Part shown: one piece after another, positions 9,428 through 18,120 of the stretch | Position numbering within the stretch: the first letter of the stretch is position 1 | Layout of the letters: every line of letters starts with the position of its first letter | Source: Cohnella hashimotonis | GTDB lineage: Bacteria > Bacillota > Bacilli > Paenibacillales > Paenibacillaceae | DNA length: 64,000 bases | Assembly (NCBI RefSeq): GCF_030014955.1 | Contig: NZ_JAGRPV010000001.1 | Coordinates: 6,944,001 to 7,008,000 of the forward strand | Direction of reading: 5' to 3' | Notes under the pieces: model-generated | Databases searched by the model: none | What the model was told of the DNA's origin: nothing | Seen by the model: the letters and a program-made list of their open reading frames with translations, nothing else | Position numbers and translations under genes: made by a program

Positions 9428-9690
9428 TTATAAATGCAGTTCCATCGGATCATGGCGTAGCGCGTAACCGAGTTTAGAACTTCCCAATAAATTATAGCTT
9501 GTTCTTCGTCGCCCACGCCCGAATCGCCTTGAGCAGTTCGCTCCCGCATCCCTGCTACCTGTACGCAGGGTCCGTATAAACGTTGGCCATATAGCACTTG
9601 GATACGTTACACGCCCTGGCCGCGGTACTTTATGGTTGCCGCAGCCTCCGATTAGTTGACGACCATCCTTCAATACCACCGCGAATTCAT
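9428..9690 (-). pseudogene. Frameshifted GNAT acetyltransferase remnant
   Basis: Three reading frames of the minus strand together spell the end of a GNAT protein: KCYMANVYTDPAY in one frame, GSELLKAIRAWATKNKL after a frame change, and KLGYALRHDPMELHL up to the stop at 9428. The pieces follow the usual order of beta strand, acetyl-CoA loop and C-terminal MEL strand, but with at least two indels and an in-frame stop. It is not the same as the intact GNAT at 4824-5357. Its decay suggests little selection on this intergenic stretch. Confidence 0.7.
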
Positions 9691-9774
9691 AATCTAAACC
9701 GACTCATAACGATGAGTAATTTTGAAACCATTTCCTGTTCTGTGTGTCTTTATTGTAGAAAGAAGGTGAGCGTA

Positions 9775-10299
9775 TTGGAGCAGAAAGATCTCCTTGTTCA
9801 ATGGGTTCAGCAATACTTTGATCGGTTAACCTATATAGCCTATACCTACGTCCGTGATCAAAGCAGAGCAGAGGATCTTGTTCAAGAGAGTTTTATGAAT
9901 GCTTATCTCTCGGCACATCAACTTAAAGACCCCACACGTCCGTTTCCATGGTTAGTCCGGATAGTAATAAATCGTTGTCTCAACGCAACCCGGAATAACC
10001 GGCGAGAACAACCCACGCAATTTCTGCCGGAGCAGAGAAGCATGAGCACTGAAGATATTTACATGCAACGAAGCCGGGACAAGGAAGTCTATGCGGCAAT
10101 CATGTCTTTACCTGAGAAATACCGTACGCCTGTCATCCTTTTTTACTTTGAAGAGTTGTCCATTCGTGAAATCGCGGATGCATTAAAGCTCAGCGAGGGA
10201 GCGATCAAGACTCGCCTCAGCAGAGGAAGAGATCAATTAAAAATTAAATTAAGAGGAGTTGATATCGATGAACTTAGAGACGCTTATTCGTCAAGCTAA
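9775..10299 (+). CDS. ECF-type RNA polymerase sigma factor
   Basis: A 174-residue protein with sigma region 2 (TYVRDQSRAEDLVQESFMNA) and region 4 (LPEKYRTPVILFYFEELSIR and a helix-turn-helix IADALKLSEGAIKTRLSRGR). The frame is open upstream, but TTG 9775 follows AAGGTGAG at a good distance and gives the normal family length. Its 3' end overlaps the next gene, whose product is probably the membrane anti-sigma factor. The inducing signal is unknown; SigW/SigV-type envelope stress is typical for such pairs. Confidence 0.9.
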   Translation: MEQKDLLVQWVQQYFDRLTYIAYTYVRDQSRAEDLVQESFMNAYLSAHQLKDPTRPFPWLVRIVINRCLNATRNNRREQPTQFLPEQRSMSTEDIYMQRSRDKEVYAAIMSLPEKYRTPVILFYFEELSIREIADALKLSEGAIKTRLSRGRDQLKIKLRGVDIDELRDAYSSS

Positions 10300-11005
10300 A
10301 CCAAATTATATCCACGCTGATTCAGAGAAAGTGACATCAGAAATTTTGGAAAGGTTAATGGACTTTTCTAATAAACCAAGACGAAAAATTTCTGTGAGGG
10401 CTGCACTAGTCCCCGCGGTTATAGTTGCGATGCTGTTTTCCGCTTTAACCGTCAATGCCGCTACTGGCGGAAAGCTGTTTGGTGCGATATTAATAAATAA
10501 GGAAAACAGGCACATCGCCAATGAGCCAAATTATGCTTCCATGCAAGCTGTTCCAACCGGAACTGCAATCTCACCGAATAAAAAGCCGAGTCTAAACAGC
10601 GATATTATTAATAAAGACCAGCTTCAAACGCTCAATGCCGGTTCGGTAACTAACATTGCCTTGAAGGAAAATAAGAAATATTATGAAATACCGGAGCTGC
10701 TTTTGACTAACAATGCGGATCTTGTGATTTTCACAAAAACGGAGAAATCAGGATGGCACTTAGACAAAGGCGAGAAACTGTCCATCCGGTTCACACTAGA
10801 TTTGAAAACCAGCAAATATTCGGATCCAGCAGGAGAATGGATGGAGATCGGCTTTATTAAAAACGGTGAGTTAATCACTAGCTTTGCTAAAAAGGAAAAG
10901 GAGTTTTCCTACACCATTACGGCAGATGAGATAGGAGAATATTATTTCTACGCTGAGAATATGTCTGCCGGAAAAATCATAATCTCATCTGGAATTATTA
11001 AATAA
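10268..11005 (+). CDS. Membrane protein, probable anti-sigma partner
   Basis: The protein has an N-terminal cytoplasmic part of about 45 residues, one transmembrane segment (AALVPAVIVAMLFSALTVNA) and an extracytoplasmic domain of about 180 residues. This is the topology of ECF anti-sigma factors. No zinc HxxxCxxC motif is present, so it is not a ZAS-type protein; the assignment rests on position. ATG 10268 lies 10 nt after AGAGGAG and overlaps the sigma gene by 32 bases, favouring coupled translation. The outer domain (PAGEWMEIGFIKNGELITSF) is unassigned. Confidence 0.75.
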   Translation: MNLETLIRQAKPNYIHADSEKVTSEILERLMDFSNKPRRKISVRAALVPAVIVAMLFSALTVNAATGGKLFGAILINKENRHIANEPNYASMQAVPTGTAISPNKKPSLNSDIINKDQLQTLNAGSVTNIALKENKKYYEIPELLLTNNADLVIFTKTEKSGWHLDKGEKLSIRFTLDLKTSKYSDPAGEWMEIGFIKNGELITSFAKKEKEFSYTITADEIGEYYFYAENMSAGKIIISSGIIK

Positions 11006-11025
11006 ATCTTTTAGAAAATAAAATA

Positions 11026-11064
11026 AAAAGACAGTTAAGAATCGATCATCTTAACTGTCTTTTT
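11026..11064. terminator. Terminator after the sigma/anti-sigma pair
   Basis: AAAAGACAGTTAAGA and TCTTAACTGTCTTTT form a near-perfect 15-bp stem around an 8-nt loop, with A and T runs on both sides, so it can act in both directions. Confidence 0.8.
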
Positions 11065-11067
11065 ATC

Positions 11068-11118
11068 CGAGGGGATTTGACCCCCTCTCCGAAAGTAACG
11101 CAAAATAAGCTTCTAAAT
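11068..11118 (-). other. Worn copy of the ssrA (tmRNA) 3' end
   Basis: The stretch aligns without gaps to the end of the intact ssrA starting near 35038. Blocks such as CCGAGGGGA, CCCCT, TCCGAA, TAACGCAA and ATAAGCTTCTA are kept, with about ten substitutions in roughly 50 positions. It lies right after a terminator and beside an excisionase-like gene, as expected for an old attachment-site copy of an element that inserted at ssrA. Confidence 0.7.
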
Positions 11119-11346
11119 GGCCCTGTTCGCTACAATATCGTCTATTTCACACTTCAGCAGCAGATATCTATGGGCACTTCTCATGATCGGGACTTTTGTT
11201 AATTTATATTTATCCACGAAAATCTTCATTTGGTCTTTGGAGAGGCCAAGTAATCCTCCTGCCTCCGTAACGGTTAATACAACTATATTGCTCGTCGCAT
11301 TAAACGTCTTTTTTACTTTTAGATTCCAGTCTTCAAAAACGTTCAT
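11113..11346 (-). CDS. Small helix-turn-helix protein, excisionase-like
   Basis: A 77-residue protein with a MerR/excisionase-type motif, VTEAGGLLGLSKDQMKIFVD, followed by a basic segment. AGAGGAAAC stands 9 nt before ATG 11346. It lies next to a worn ssrA end, and excisionase-like genes commonly sit beside attachment sites. I infer it is left over from a mobile element. An ordinary small regulator cannot be excluded. Confidence 0.6.
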   Translation of the reverse strand: MNVFEDWNLKVKKTFNATSNIVVLTVTEAGGLLGLSKDQMKIFVDKYKLTKVPIMRSAHRYLLLKCEIDDIVANRAI

Positions 11347-11400
11347 ATTGGGTTTCCTCTCTCGTTCCTAATCGATCGGATACTTCATTATATCATGACT

Positions 11401-11728
11401 TTAGACAGATTCAGATTCTATTCTAAAAAACCTTTTCAAACACAAAAGCATTTCGGGACTCCCAGATTCGCGTGCCATCTTGTTAACGACCAGTATAATT
11501 TGTCCTTGACGTTGTAATTCGAACGCCAATTTGCGAAAAAAAAGCTCCTCCTTGTGGGTTAAACAGTTCGTTAGAAACAACAAATACAAGCAAATCGGAC
11601 CTCGAAATCTGGTCCTGGGTTACCTCATCATGATCGTTACGCCCTGCATAAATTCCGGGTGTATCAATAAGCAGCACCTCGTCCCACAAGTACCGTTCTG
11701 TACGATCCGGCATGTTCAAACTGATCAT
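11401..11728 (-). pseudogene. Frameshifted fragment of a dynamin-like GTPase
   Basis: One frame gives the G3 motif and switch region (EVLLIDTPGIYAGRNDHDEV, then SDLLVFVVSNELFNPQ). A second frame continues with ELFFRKLAFELQRQG, IILVVNKMARESG (G4 motif NKMA) to a stop at 11401. The change of frame falls in a G/A-rich run near 11550. The P-loop region upstream is gone, cut off where a solute-binding-protein remnant begins on the other strand. It is therefore broken at both ends. Confidence 0.7.
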
Positions 11729-11730
11729 GG

Positions 11731-12004
11731 ACTATGTCGGGATTTAGCCGAATGCACGGACGGCGCAGACTATTCGATGCGCGAGACTCGCAAGCAAGCT
11801 TACGAGCCTCGGCTGACGCAATTGTCCACCCCGACCAAGGACGGCTTCACCACCTTCTACAACGATGATATGATCCGCGTCATGATCAGCGATCTGCCGG
11901 TGGAAGCCGCCTGGCAAGGCATTATCGACGGCTATAAAGAAAAAGGCCTCGATCGGATGATCGAGGAAGTGAATGCAGAAGCCCGCGAGCTCGGCATTGA
12001 ATAG
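11731..12004 (+). pseudogene. C-terminal remnant of an extracellular sugar-binding lipoprotein
   Basis: About 80 residues (ADYSMRETRKQAYEPRLTQL through the end EVNAEARELGIE) match the C-terminus of the roughly 500-residue family 1 solute-binding lipoproteins common in Paenibacillus. The signal peptide, lipobox and both main lobes are missing. The upstream frame runs into antisense GTPase sequence, so the junction is a rearrangement near 11730. Confidence 0.7.
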
Positions 12005-12086
12005 CTATTTGGCGTACCGGTGGCTGCCGATCGTGGCGATCGTGGTGAGATCGGACCAGAACGAGCCTTTGGTTACCCGCGGGTTT
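12005..12086 (-). other. Short remnant of an unidentified coding sequence cut by a MITE
   Basis: On the minus strand the last 27 codons before the stop at 12005 read as ordinary protein (NPRVTKGSFWSDLTTIATIG). The same frame then enters the MITE terminal repeat. It looks like the end of a gene whose body was lost. I cannot name the family. Confidence 0.35.
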
Positions 12087-12306
12087 AAAGGGGCTGTCTC
12101 ATAAGTAAAAAGAGTCGTACGATAGGATGATCGATAGAGAATGTTGTCGTGCATGTATCTCCTTACGATGCTATACGATCCCGACATGGGAATGGGTAAA
12201 CCCGTTAATAGGTGATTCAGGACCGTATGAGGCAGTCTCCAGGGGATACATGCACTTTTTCTTGATCGATCATCTTGTGCGACCTTACTTATAAGACAGC
12301 CCCTTT
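12087..12306. mobile_element. MITE of about 220 bp with IS1182-like ends
   Basis: AAAGGGGCTGTCTCATAAGT (12087-12106) is repeated inverted at the other end (12287-12306) with one mismatch in 20. GGGGCTGTCTCA-type ends are typical of IS1182-family elements. The 220-bp interior has no transposase, so it is a non-autonomous derivative. No clear target duplication is visible beyond the AAA/TTT edges. It lies 10 bp from the stop of the next operon's last gene. Confidence 0.75.
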
Positions 12307-12316
12307 CTTGCACTTA

Positions 12317-15300
12317 CTATCTTTGCTGCTCCGTCTCCCTGATTAGAAGCTCGTCTCCTCCTAACGCCGAGACAAGTCGCCCTTCTGCGTCGGCAGCAAA
12401 CAACACCGTTCGCTCGCTTTCTAACAGGAACGCATACCCTTGGCCGGTTTTGGCATCCCTGATTTCGATCTCGGCATCGCGGCCATACTCGGATACGAAC
12501 AGGTACAGCGCGCCATCGCCGAAAGCGACTTTGGATCCGAACACTCCGTGAAGCTCCCCGCCTCGAATCCATTCCATTGGCGTTAGATACCCCGCGACAG
12601 ACAAGGCATGCCGGTACACCGCGGCGATAACCTCCGATCTTTCGTTCAATTCGATCGGCAGCGGGCACCGGATAAATGTCCCTTTGCCAAGCTTTGTCCG
12701 GTGCAGAGAAGCTGGCTCCGTTGTACGCCCGGACGCATTCGAGCCGTCTCTCCCACTTGGCAATTCCTTATTCACTTCGGAAATGCGGTTCGCTCCGTAA
12801 GAGACCGGCAGCACGCGGCCGTCAACCTCAATCGCCTCTTCTCTCATGACGTTGCTTAACTTGTATTCTCCAAGCGCATCCGCATAGCGGGAATCCGGCC
12901 GCCAATACTCGTCCAATCCTAGCGGTCCGGTAAACAAGACGGCGCCTCCTCTTTCCTTGGCATGATTAACGATTGTATCGAGCGCTTGTCTACTGAAATT
13001 ATGCGGACTAGGAACGATAATCAGCTTAGGCGGAGCTTGCTCCAGCGAATCCAGATGATATTCCCCGACCGCGCGGAACGGAACCTTCATCTCGTAAGCG
13101 AGAACCCTCGTCAACTTCGTCGTCGCGTCAAAGGCCAGCTTCCGATTCGAGAAATCGTTCGAATACGGGAATACGACGACGACGTCTTCGAGTTCCCTGT
13201 CCTTGAACAAATGTCCGATCTCCCCCATAAAACGGCCGTAACGATAACTTACGTCCGCTTCGGGCTTCTCCGTGCCGTCCGCTCGCAGCGCTCCGATATT
13301 GGATTCATTGACGTTGTTCATGTAATAATTCGTGTTCCATATCCACTGAACCGCTCCGGCCCCGCCCGCCGCGAAAGCGTAAGCGTATTTTCTCTCCAGA
13401 ATGTTGCGGATTTCCGTTTCCGACCGCTTCGCCCGCCCGTTCGGCGTTTCGACGTACATGATGCCCGTCTCTTGAATTAGATTCGGTTTGTTCGCCGTTT
13501 TGGAGAACAAGCTATCCCACAGCAGATGATCCATCAGCCACCACGAATGCACCGTCGTATAGTCGACCGCTTCCGCATAGAAGAACGGCGACGGTCTCTG
13601 GGAGCCGAGCCCCTCATCTTGGCCGACCGTCACCATCTGCGAACCGTTGTGCGAACGGACCGTAGAGATCAAGTCCTTGGCCCATCTATTGTGCATCTCC
13701 ATCGTGAACAAGGTGTAATCCAACCAAATCCCGTTCCTCTTCGGGATCGCGTTATCTATAACACTGAAGCTGATCTCTTCAGGCTGCGGCAAGAGTACCG
13801 AAGAGAAACCGGGAAGTTCGTCGGGGGTCATATCCCAACGCTCTTGCAGTACGCGAACGTCGCGGTGGCGGCTTTGCAACCATTCCGCGAAAGCCGCCTG
13901 CTCGTATGTGTCGCCCACTGTGCGCGGGCCTGAGAACAAGCGTTTCGGATCGAACATCGTCGGTTCGTTGATCAAATCCCAGTGAACGTTAGTCGTACCG
14001 GAATGACGCGAAACGATCGCGGAGATCAACCGCTTTTGTGCCGCCACGCTTCGTGGATCCAGATAAGGGTTGACTCCCTCCCATAATTCCGGAGTGAACG
14101 AGAAGAACGTGAAGACCACTTCCAAACCGTTTTTCTTAGCCGTCAATATAAAAGCGTCGATCGATCGGAGCACTTCCTCGTAAGGATGGCCGTCCACGAA
14201 CATCACTTGGCGCCAAGCCGTCCATATTCCGGTTCGGATAAGGTTGATGCCGGCCCGTCTCATATGCGCCATATCCGCATCCCAGAGCCCGGCGTTCGGC
14301 ATGAACAGGAACTTTCGGGAAACGTCGGAAGTCATGTACGTCATTCCGACGATCGGCATAGGCTTGCCCGCCTTCACGAAGTAATCGCGGCCCACCGTCA
14401 GTCTTTCCCCTTCGCTCAGCAGCTGATTGTCGCGGCCCCAGAAACCTTGTCTCAGCACGCGCCGCTCGCCAAACTCGGATACCGCTTCGCACACGACGCG
14501 GTAGAAACCCGGAGCGACCGAAACGGGAACAGGCATCCTTTCGATCTTAAGCTCCCTGGAAGACTGCAAGCTATCCTGGGTCGTCCAAATGGCCTCATCG
14601 CTTCCCTCCTCGTACAGGGAAAGAGAAACTCGCCATTCTTTGGCGGCAGCGTCAGGCTTCGCAGCTCCCAACGTCTGCATATGCAGACTTAAGACAGGCT
14701 GCTCCCCAGGCTCGTAACAGGCATAATTCGGTTTAAGCCACAATTCGGTGACGCCTTCCGCGCAGTAAGCACCCCAGATCTGAAGCGCGGTTAAGCCGCC
14801 CCCCTCCCAGAAAGCCGGTCCGATTCGCTGGTTGACGAACAACCACCGTCCGCCCGCTAATTCCCCCTTCGTATTCTCGATCATCGTTATCGGAGCGGAC
14901 AGCTTCCTACCCTCGTCCGACACCCCGTACAACAAAGGATAAATATGACCGTCCATCGGACCGCTCGACCCTAGTTCGCCAGGGCGGTCGTCCGTCCGGG
15001 TCATATGGAGCGTGAACGAACAGGTCGGCTCGATCGTTAGCAATTGCTCGCAGCCCGCCGCCAACGGAATGTCCGGATTCGCTTGAAGAGTGGTTACACG
15101 CTCCGCGTCCGTATTCAGTACCTCGTGAATGCGAAGCTGCCGATGATAGGCCGTTTGTACCCCCTCCACCACCCACTCTTCCTGCTTGCGGTAGACGGGA
15201 ATTCGAAACGGAGCCCCCCCTATATGAATGAGGCCTTTGCCCTGCTTAAGAAATCGAACGAGGGAGTCCCATGCCAGTTTAGGAAAGTAAGGCCCGTGAA

Positions 15301-15454
15301 GTTGAATCAATACATCCGCGGCGAGAAGAGCATCGGCCAAGCCTTCGGCGTCGACTATCTTGAATTTGCTCTGAAGCTCGTTTATGGCCTCGTTACTCGG
15401 ACGCTGCCCGTCGTAGGGAAAAGCGGGATCATAAAATACAATGGTGTTGATCAT
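12317..15454 (-). CDS. Large clan GH-A glycoside hydrolase with GH42-type accessory domains
   Basis: A 1045-residue protein without a signal peptide. An N-terminal flavodoxin-like domain (IVFYDPAFPY to HIGGAPFRIPV) and a late one (VVVVFPYSNDFSNRK to VLFTGPLG) resemble the trimerisation/amidotransferase-like folds of GH42 enzymes. The central TIM barrel carries WDLINEPTMFDP, whose Glu is the likely acid/base, and NLIQETGIMYVE, whose Glu is the likely nucleophile. The spacing fits clan GH-A (GH5/GH42-like); I cannot fix the family. It is the last gene of the LacI-linked operon, 27 nt after its neighbour. A close paralogue of almost the same length lies at 48856-52014 in the mannosidase cluster. 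Confidence 0.8.
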   Translation of the reverse strand: MINTIVFYDPAFPYDGQRPSNEAINELQSKFKIVDAEGLADALLAADVLIQLHGPYFPKLAWDSLVRFLKQGKGLIHIGGAPFRIPVYRKQEEWVVEGVQTAYHRQLRIHEVLNTDAERVTTLQANPDIPLAAGCEQLLTIEPTCSFTLHMTRTDDRPGELGSSGPMDGHIYPLLYGVSDEGRKLSAPITMIENTKGELAGGRWLFVNQRIGPAFWEGGGLTALQIWGAYCAEGVTELWLKPNYACYEPGEQPVLSLHMQTLGAAKPDAAAKEWRVSLSLYEEGSDEAIWTTQDSLQSSRELKIERMPVPVSVAPGFYRVVCEAVSEFGERRVLRQGFWGRDNQLLSEGERLTVGRDYFVKAGKPMPIVGMTYMTSDVSRKFLFMPNAGLWDADMAHMRRAGINLIRTGIWTAWRQVMFVDGHPYEEVLRSIDAFILTAKKNGLEVVFTFFSFTPELWEGVNPYLDPRSVAAQKRLISAIVSRHSGTTNVHWDLINEPTMFDPKRLFSGPRTVGDTYEQAAFAEWLQSRHRDVRVLQERWDMTPDELPGFSSVLLPQPEEISFSVIDNAIPKRNGIWLDYTLFTMEMHNRWAKDLISTVRSHNGSQMVTVGQDEGLGSQRPSPFFYAEAVDYTTVHSWWLMDHLLWDSLFSKTANKPNLIQETGIMYVETPNGRAKRSETEIRNILERKYAYAFAAGGAGAVQWIWNTNYYMNNVNESNIGALRADGTEKPEADVSYRYGRFMGEIGHLFKDRELEDVVVVFPYSNDFSNRKLAFDATTKLTRVLAYEMKVPFRAVGEYHLDSLEQAPPKLIIVPSPHNFSRQALDTIVNHAKERGGAVLFTGPLGLDEYWRPDSRYADALGEYKLSNVMREEAIEVDGRVLPVSYGANRISEVNKELPSGRDGSNASGRTTEPASLHRTKLGKGTFIRCPLPIELNERSEVIAAVYRHALSVAGYLTPMEWIRGGELHGVFGSKVAFGDGALYLFVSEYGRDAEIEIRDAKTGQGYAFLLESERTVLFAADAEGRLVSALGGDELLIRETEQQR

Positions 15455-15481
15455 CGAAGTGATTCATCCTTTTCAAAGTTG

Positions 15482-17191
15482 CTATTCGTCGTTACTTTCA
15501 TATTTCAGCGTAACTTTGCCGATTTGCGCGGCCTTGGGATTTTCCGAAAACTGGATTTTTAAGTACTTAGTCCCTTTCGGAAAATGATCGCCGGTATAGA
15601 TCGTTTTGTTTGCCGCGCTCTCGGCGGTCTTTTTATCCGGAGTGTACGGCTCATACCTGTCGTTGTCCGCCGAGACGTAAAACCGCAGATCCGCGGACGG
15701 ATCGCTTCCCCCAAACCAGGCCTCGACCGTAAAACCGGACAATACGCCCTTTCCCGATGCGAACGGGGCTTTGTAAATGACGTACTCCTTGTTGCCGGAT
15801 TCGTTCGTGAGCCTCTTCTCGTCCCGTCCGAACGAAGAAGACGGACGTTGATCGTAGATCACGCGTCTGCTCAGTTTGTACACACGGGTCAAATCCTTAA
15901 GCTCATCCACGATCATGCCTGATTTTGGGGCGTCTTCCCATATCGCCTTGATCGTTTCCTCGTCGCCAAACGATGAAGGGTACGACTTACTAGACATGAG
16001 CGCGTTGTACTCTTTGTTAGAGCCAACGGGGGCATAACCGAGCGTTCGGTAGGCGGGCATCTGAATATGGCCGTTCGGATCGTTCGTCTCCATCCAATCG
16101 TAAGCATAAGCCAGCCAGGAACGGCGGTAATCGTCACTCTGATGAGCGAACCAGGCAATCTCGTCATATCCCCAAGGCCAGAAAGGCTCGCTCTTGCCTG
16201 GCGTACCGTTCGTGCCTCCATAGTTATCCAATTCGATCAAATACGGCGAGTTGGACGCGACCCATCCTTGAGGATGCAACCCTCCGATCGTGTTCCGATA
16301 GATGGAGTCCATGTAACCAACTTCCAGTTTCGTTTCCTGGGGAAAATGAAGCAGCGGTTTGACACGCGCGGGATACCCCACGAAATCGAACGCCAGCTTC
16401 CGATCGGATGCATTCGAAGAAGCGGAATCGTCGTCATACACTTCGTTCGTGTGCGCGTCCAACAAAACGTTATGCCGCCGGCCGTGCTCCTCTGCGTATG
16501 CCCGAATCCGTTTCAGCAATCGGTTCCATTCCGCATAGGAAGTATCTTCTTCTCCTACCAGCCTCACTTGTCCGAAATGGATCGATTCGTAGCCAAGATC
16601 GATGAATCTTTTGGCCCGATAGAAGAAAAAAAGTTGCGTCTCCGTCTGCGTAATGTCCGGCACCGATTGTCCCTGTCCCCAGTTATCCAAATATCTTCCG
16701 TCGGGATACAGCATAGCTTCGTATTTGAAATTCCGGTTTTCTTGAGGTAGTCCAAATTCCTCGAATACCCAAGCCGGTATCGGGATATCGTTCACCGATT
16801 TCGCCGTCGTCTCGAAGATGCCGGCCTGCAGAATAACCTCCGGATCCTGGGCATGCACGGCTTCGGCCAGTTGCCCGGCGTTGGCGAACATCGTCTCGTC
16901 GTATTCGAATTCGGTCCAGATCATCGCGGCCCTTCCGATATGCTTCGCGCCCGTATTCTTGATAAATCTCAGCCATTCCCGCATCTTATCCGGATCTGAA
17001 TTCGCCCAAAATAAATACGTGGTCTGAACGGAACGGGACAAGTAACGATTCAGCGTATCTTGCGACATGCGACCGTCGAACGCGTAACCGGAAGCCGCTT
17101 GTTTCCCGCCGTCTCTGAACTTATCCGCGGCCATCGCCCAGATCCCGGCTAACAGGCCGGCCACCGCGACGGCGATGATCCATTTCCGCAC
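15482..17191 (-). CDS. Membrane-anchored or secreted enzyme of unrecognised family, short paralogue
   Basis: A 569-residue protein with an N-terminal hydrophobic segment (WIIAVAVAGLLAGIWAMA). The body is very similar to the 885-residue protein two genes upstream. Shared segments include MSQDTLNRYLSRS, GRAAMIWT, HAQDPEVILQA, FFFYRAKRFIDLGYE, GQVRLVGE and the acidic NEVYDD. The end (GFTVEAWFGGSDPSADLRFY) looks like a beta-sandwich carbohydrate-binding domain. Alternating strand/helix pattern and conserved Glu/Asp suggest a TIM-barrel hydrolase, but I do not recognise the family. It sits between glycosidase genes with 3-nt and 27-nt gaps, so it acts in the same pathway. Confidence 0.7.
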   Translation of the reverse strand: MRKWIIAVAVAGLLAGIWAMAADKFRDGGKQAASGYAFDGRMSQDTLNRYLSRSVQTTYLFWANSDPDKMREWLRFIKNTGAKHIGRAAMIWTEFEYDETMFANAGQLAEAVHAQDPEVILQAGIFETTAKSVNDIPIPAWVFEEFGLPQENRNFKYEAMLYPDGRYLDNWGQGQSVPDITQTETQLFFFYRAKRFIDLGYESIHFGQVRLVGEEDTSYAEWNRLLKRIRAYAEEHGRRHNVLLDAHTNEVYDDDSASSNASDRKLAFDFVGYPARVKPLLHFPQETKLEVGYMDSIYRNTIGGLHPQGWVASNSPYLIELDNYGGTNGTPGKSEPFWPWGYDEIAWFAHQSDDYRRSWLAYAYDWMETNDPNGHIQMPAYRTLGYAPVGSNKEYNALMSSKSYPSSFGDEETIKAIWEDAPKSGMIVDELKDLTRVYKLSRRVIYDQRPSSSFGRDEKRLTNESGNKEYVIYKAPFASGKGVLSGFTVEAWFGGSDPSADLRFYVSADNDRYEPYTPDKKTAESAANKTIYTGDHFPKGTKYLKIQFSENPKAAQIGKVTLKYESNDE

Positions 17192-17194
17192 GGA

Positions 17195-18115
17195 TTACCG
17201 CCCCCGTTCCGCTAGGGTGACGGAGCCGTCTTCTCCGTAAACCATTCTGTATCCGCCAAGAAGTGATTCGATCGCTTTATTGGCAAGAAAAACGTCTTGT
17301 CCGTTCGTATCCTCCACCACCTTCGCGATATAGAAATAGCAATCTCCCGGCAGCGAGATTCGCGACCACGGACGAGCCTCGTACGGCCCGTCGAAGCTCT
17401 CTGAAACATAAATCCAGTTCTCGAATTTTTCGTCCCCGGTAACGCCCCCGAAGTACATATACCATAATCCGTTGCGGCTCCAGATTTGGGACGTTTCCAT
17501 CCTCTCGAATTTCCGCGGATAAGCGGCTATCTTATGCGCCTCCCAATCCGTCAGATTCCCGGACCTCAACATGAGCTGACACCCGCGACTGCCTTGAGGC
17601 GCATCGACCTCTTGCGCGTTAATGACCATATAGTAAAAGCCATCCACCGCCTCGGGATAAACGTAAGGATCGGCAAGGGGGGAAGCCTGAATCTCTTCTC
17701 CGTCCCAATTCGCGATGAAGGGGGCAGGTTTCGAAAACACCGGAGCTTCACCGACTTTGGTCCAATTCGTCAGATCGTCGCTTCGGGCTAGGCCAATTCC
17801 TCCTCCGTCCCGACTCGAGTTTCCGGTGAACAGCATATTCCAAACGCCATCCTTGAACACGACACTGCCCGTCGCGATTCCCTGGTCGTTCCACGTCCCC
17901 GGAATCGGTTGGAGCGCAGTCGGCTTTTCTTCCCAATGCAGCAAATCCTTCGAGACCGCATGCCCTACGCTCTGGCGGAAATGGATATATTCCGGGTCGC
18001 CCTCTCTTGGATACTGCAAATAAAAGGCATGATATTCGTCCCCTTGCCTGGCATACCAAAAATCCCATACGAACTTATCATCCAGCTTGTAACAATCGAA
18101 GCCCATACGGAACAC
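17195..18115 (-). CDS. Five-bladed beta-propeller glycosidase (GH43/GH32-like)
   Basis: A 306-residue protein made of propeller blades: DFWYARQGDEYHAFYLQYPR, HAVSKDLLHWEEKPTALQP, GVWNMLFTGNSS, LARSDDLTNWTKVG and DGFYYMVINAQE. Asp in the first blade (WDFW) is a nucleophile candidate, and the LADPYVYP segment may supply the transition-state Asp. GH43, GH32 and GH130 share this fold, and I cannot choose between them with certainty. There is no signal peptide, so it is likely cytoplasmic. It is separated by 3-5 nt from its neighbours, showing tight operon packing. Confidence 0.75.
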   Translation of the reverse strand: MFRMGFDCYKLDDKFVWDFWYARQGDEYHAFYLQYPREGDPEYIHFRQSVGHAVSKDLLHWEEKPTALQPIPGTWNDQGIATGSVVFKDGVWNMLFTGNSSRDGGGIGLARSDDLTNWTKVGEAPVFSKPAPFIANWDGEEIQASPLADPYVYPEAVDGFYYMVINAQEVDAPQGSRGCQLMLRSGNLTDWEAHKIAAYPRKFERMETSQIWSRNGLWYMYFGGVTGDEKFENWIYVSESFDGPYEARPWSRISLPGDCYFYIAKVVEDTNGQDVFLANKAIESLLGGYRMVYGEDGSVTLAERGR

Positions 18116-18120
18116 CTCCT

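Noticed and set aside
9428..9679. Intact small basic protein on the minus strand before the sigma-factor gene
   Set aside because: The three frames together rebuild a GNAT protein, so each single frame is only a piece of a broken gene.
12005..12313. A 102-codon minus-strand frame spanning the MITE
   Set aside because: Most of it is the MITE itself, and only the last 27 codons look coding, so it is reported as a remnant rather than a gene.
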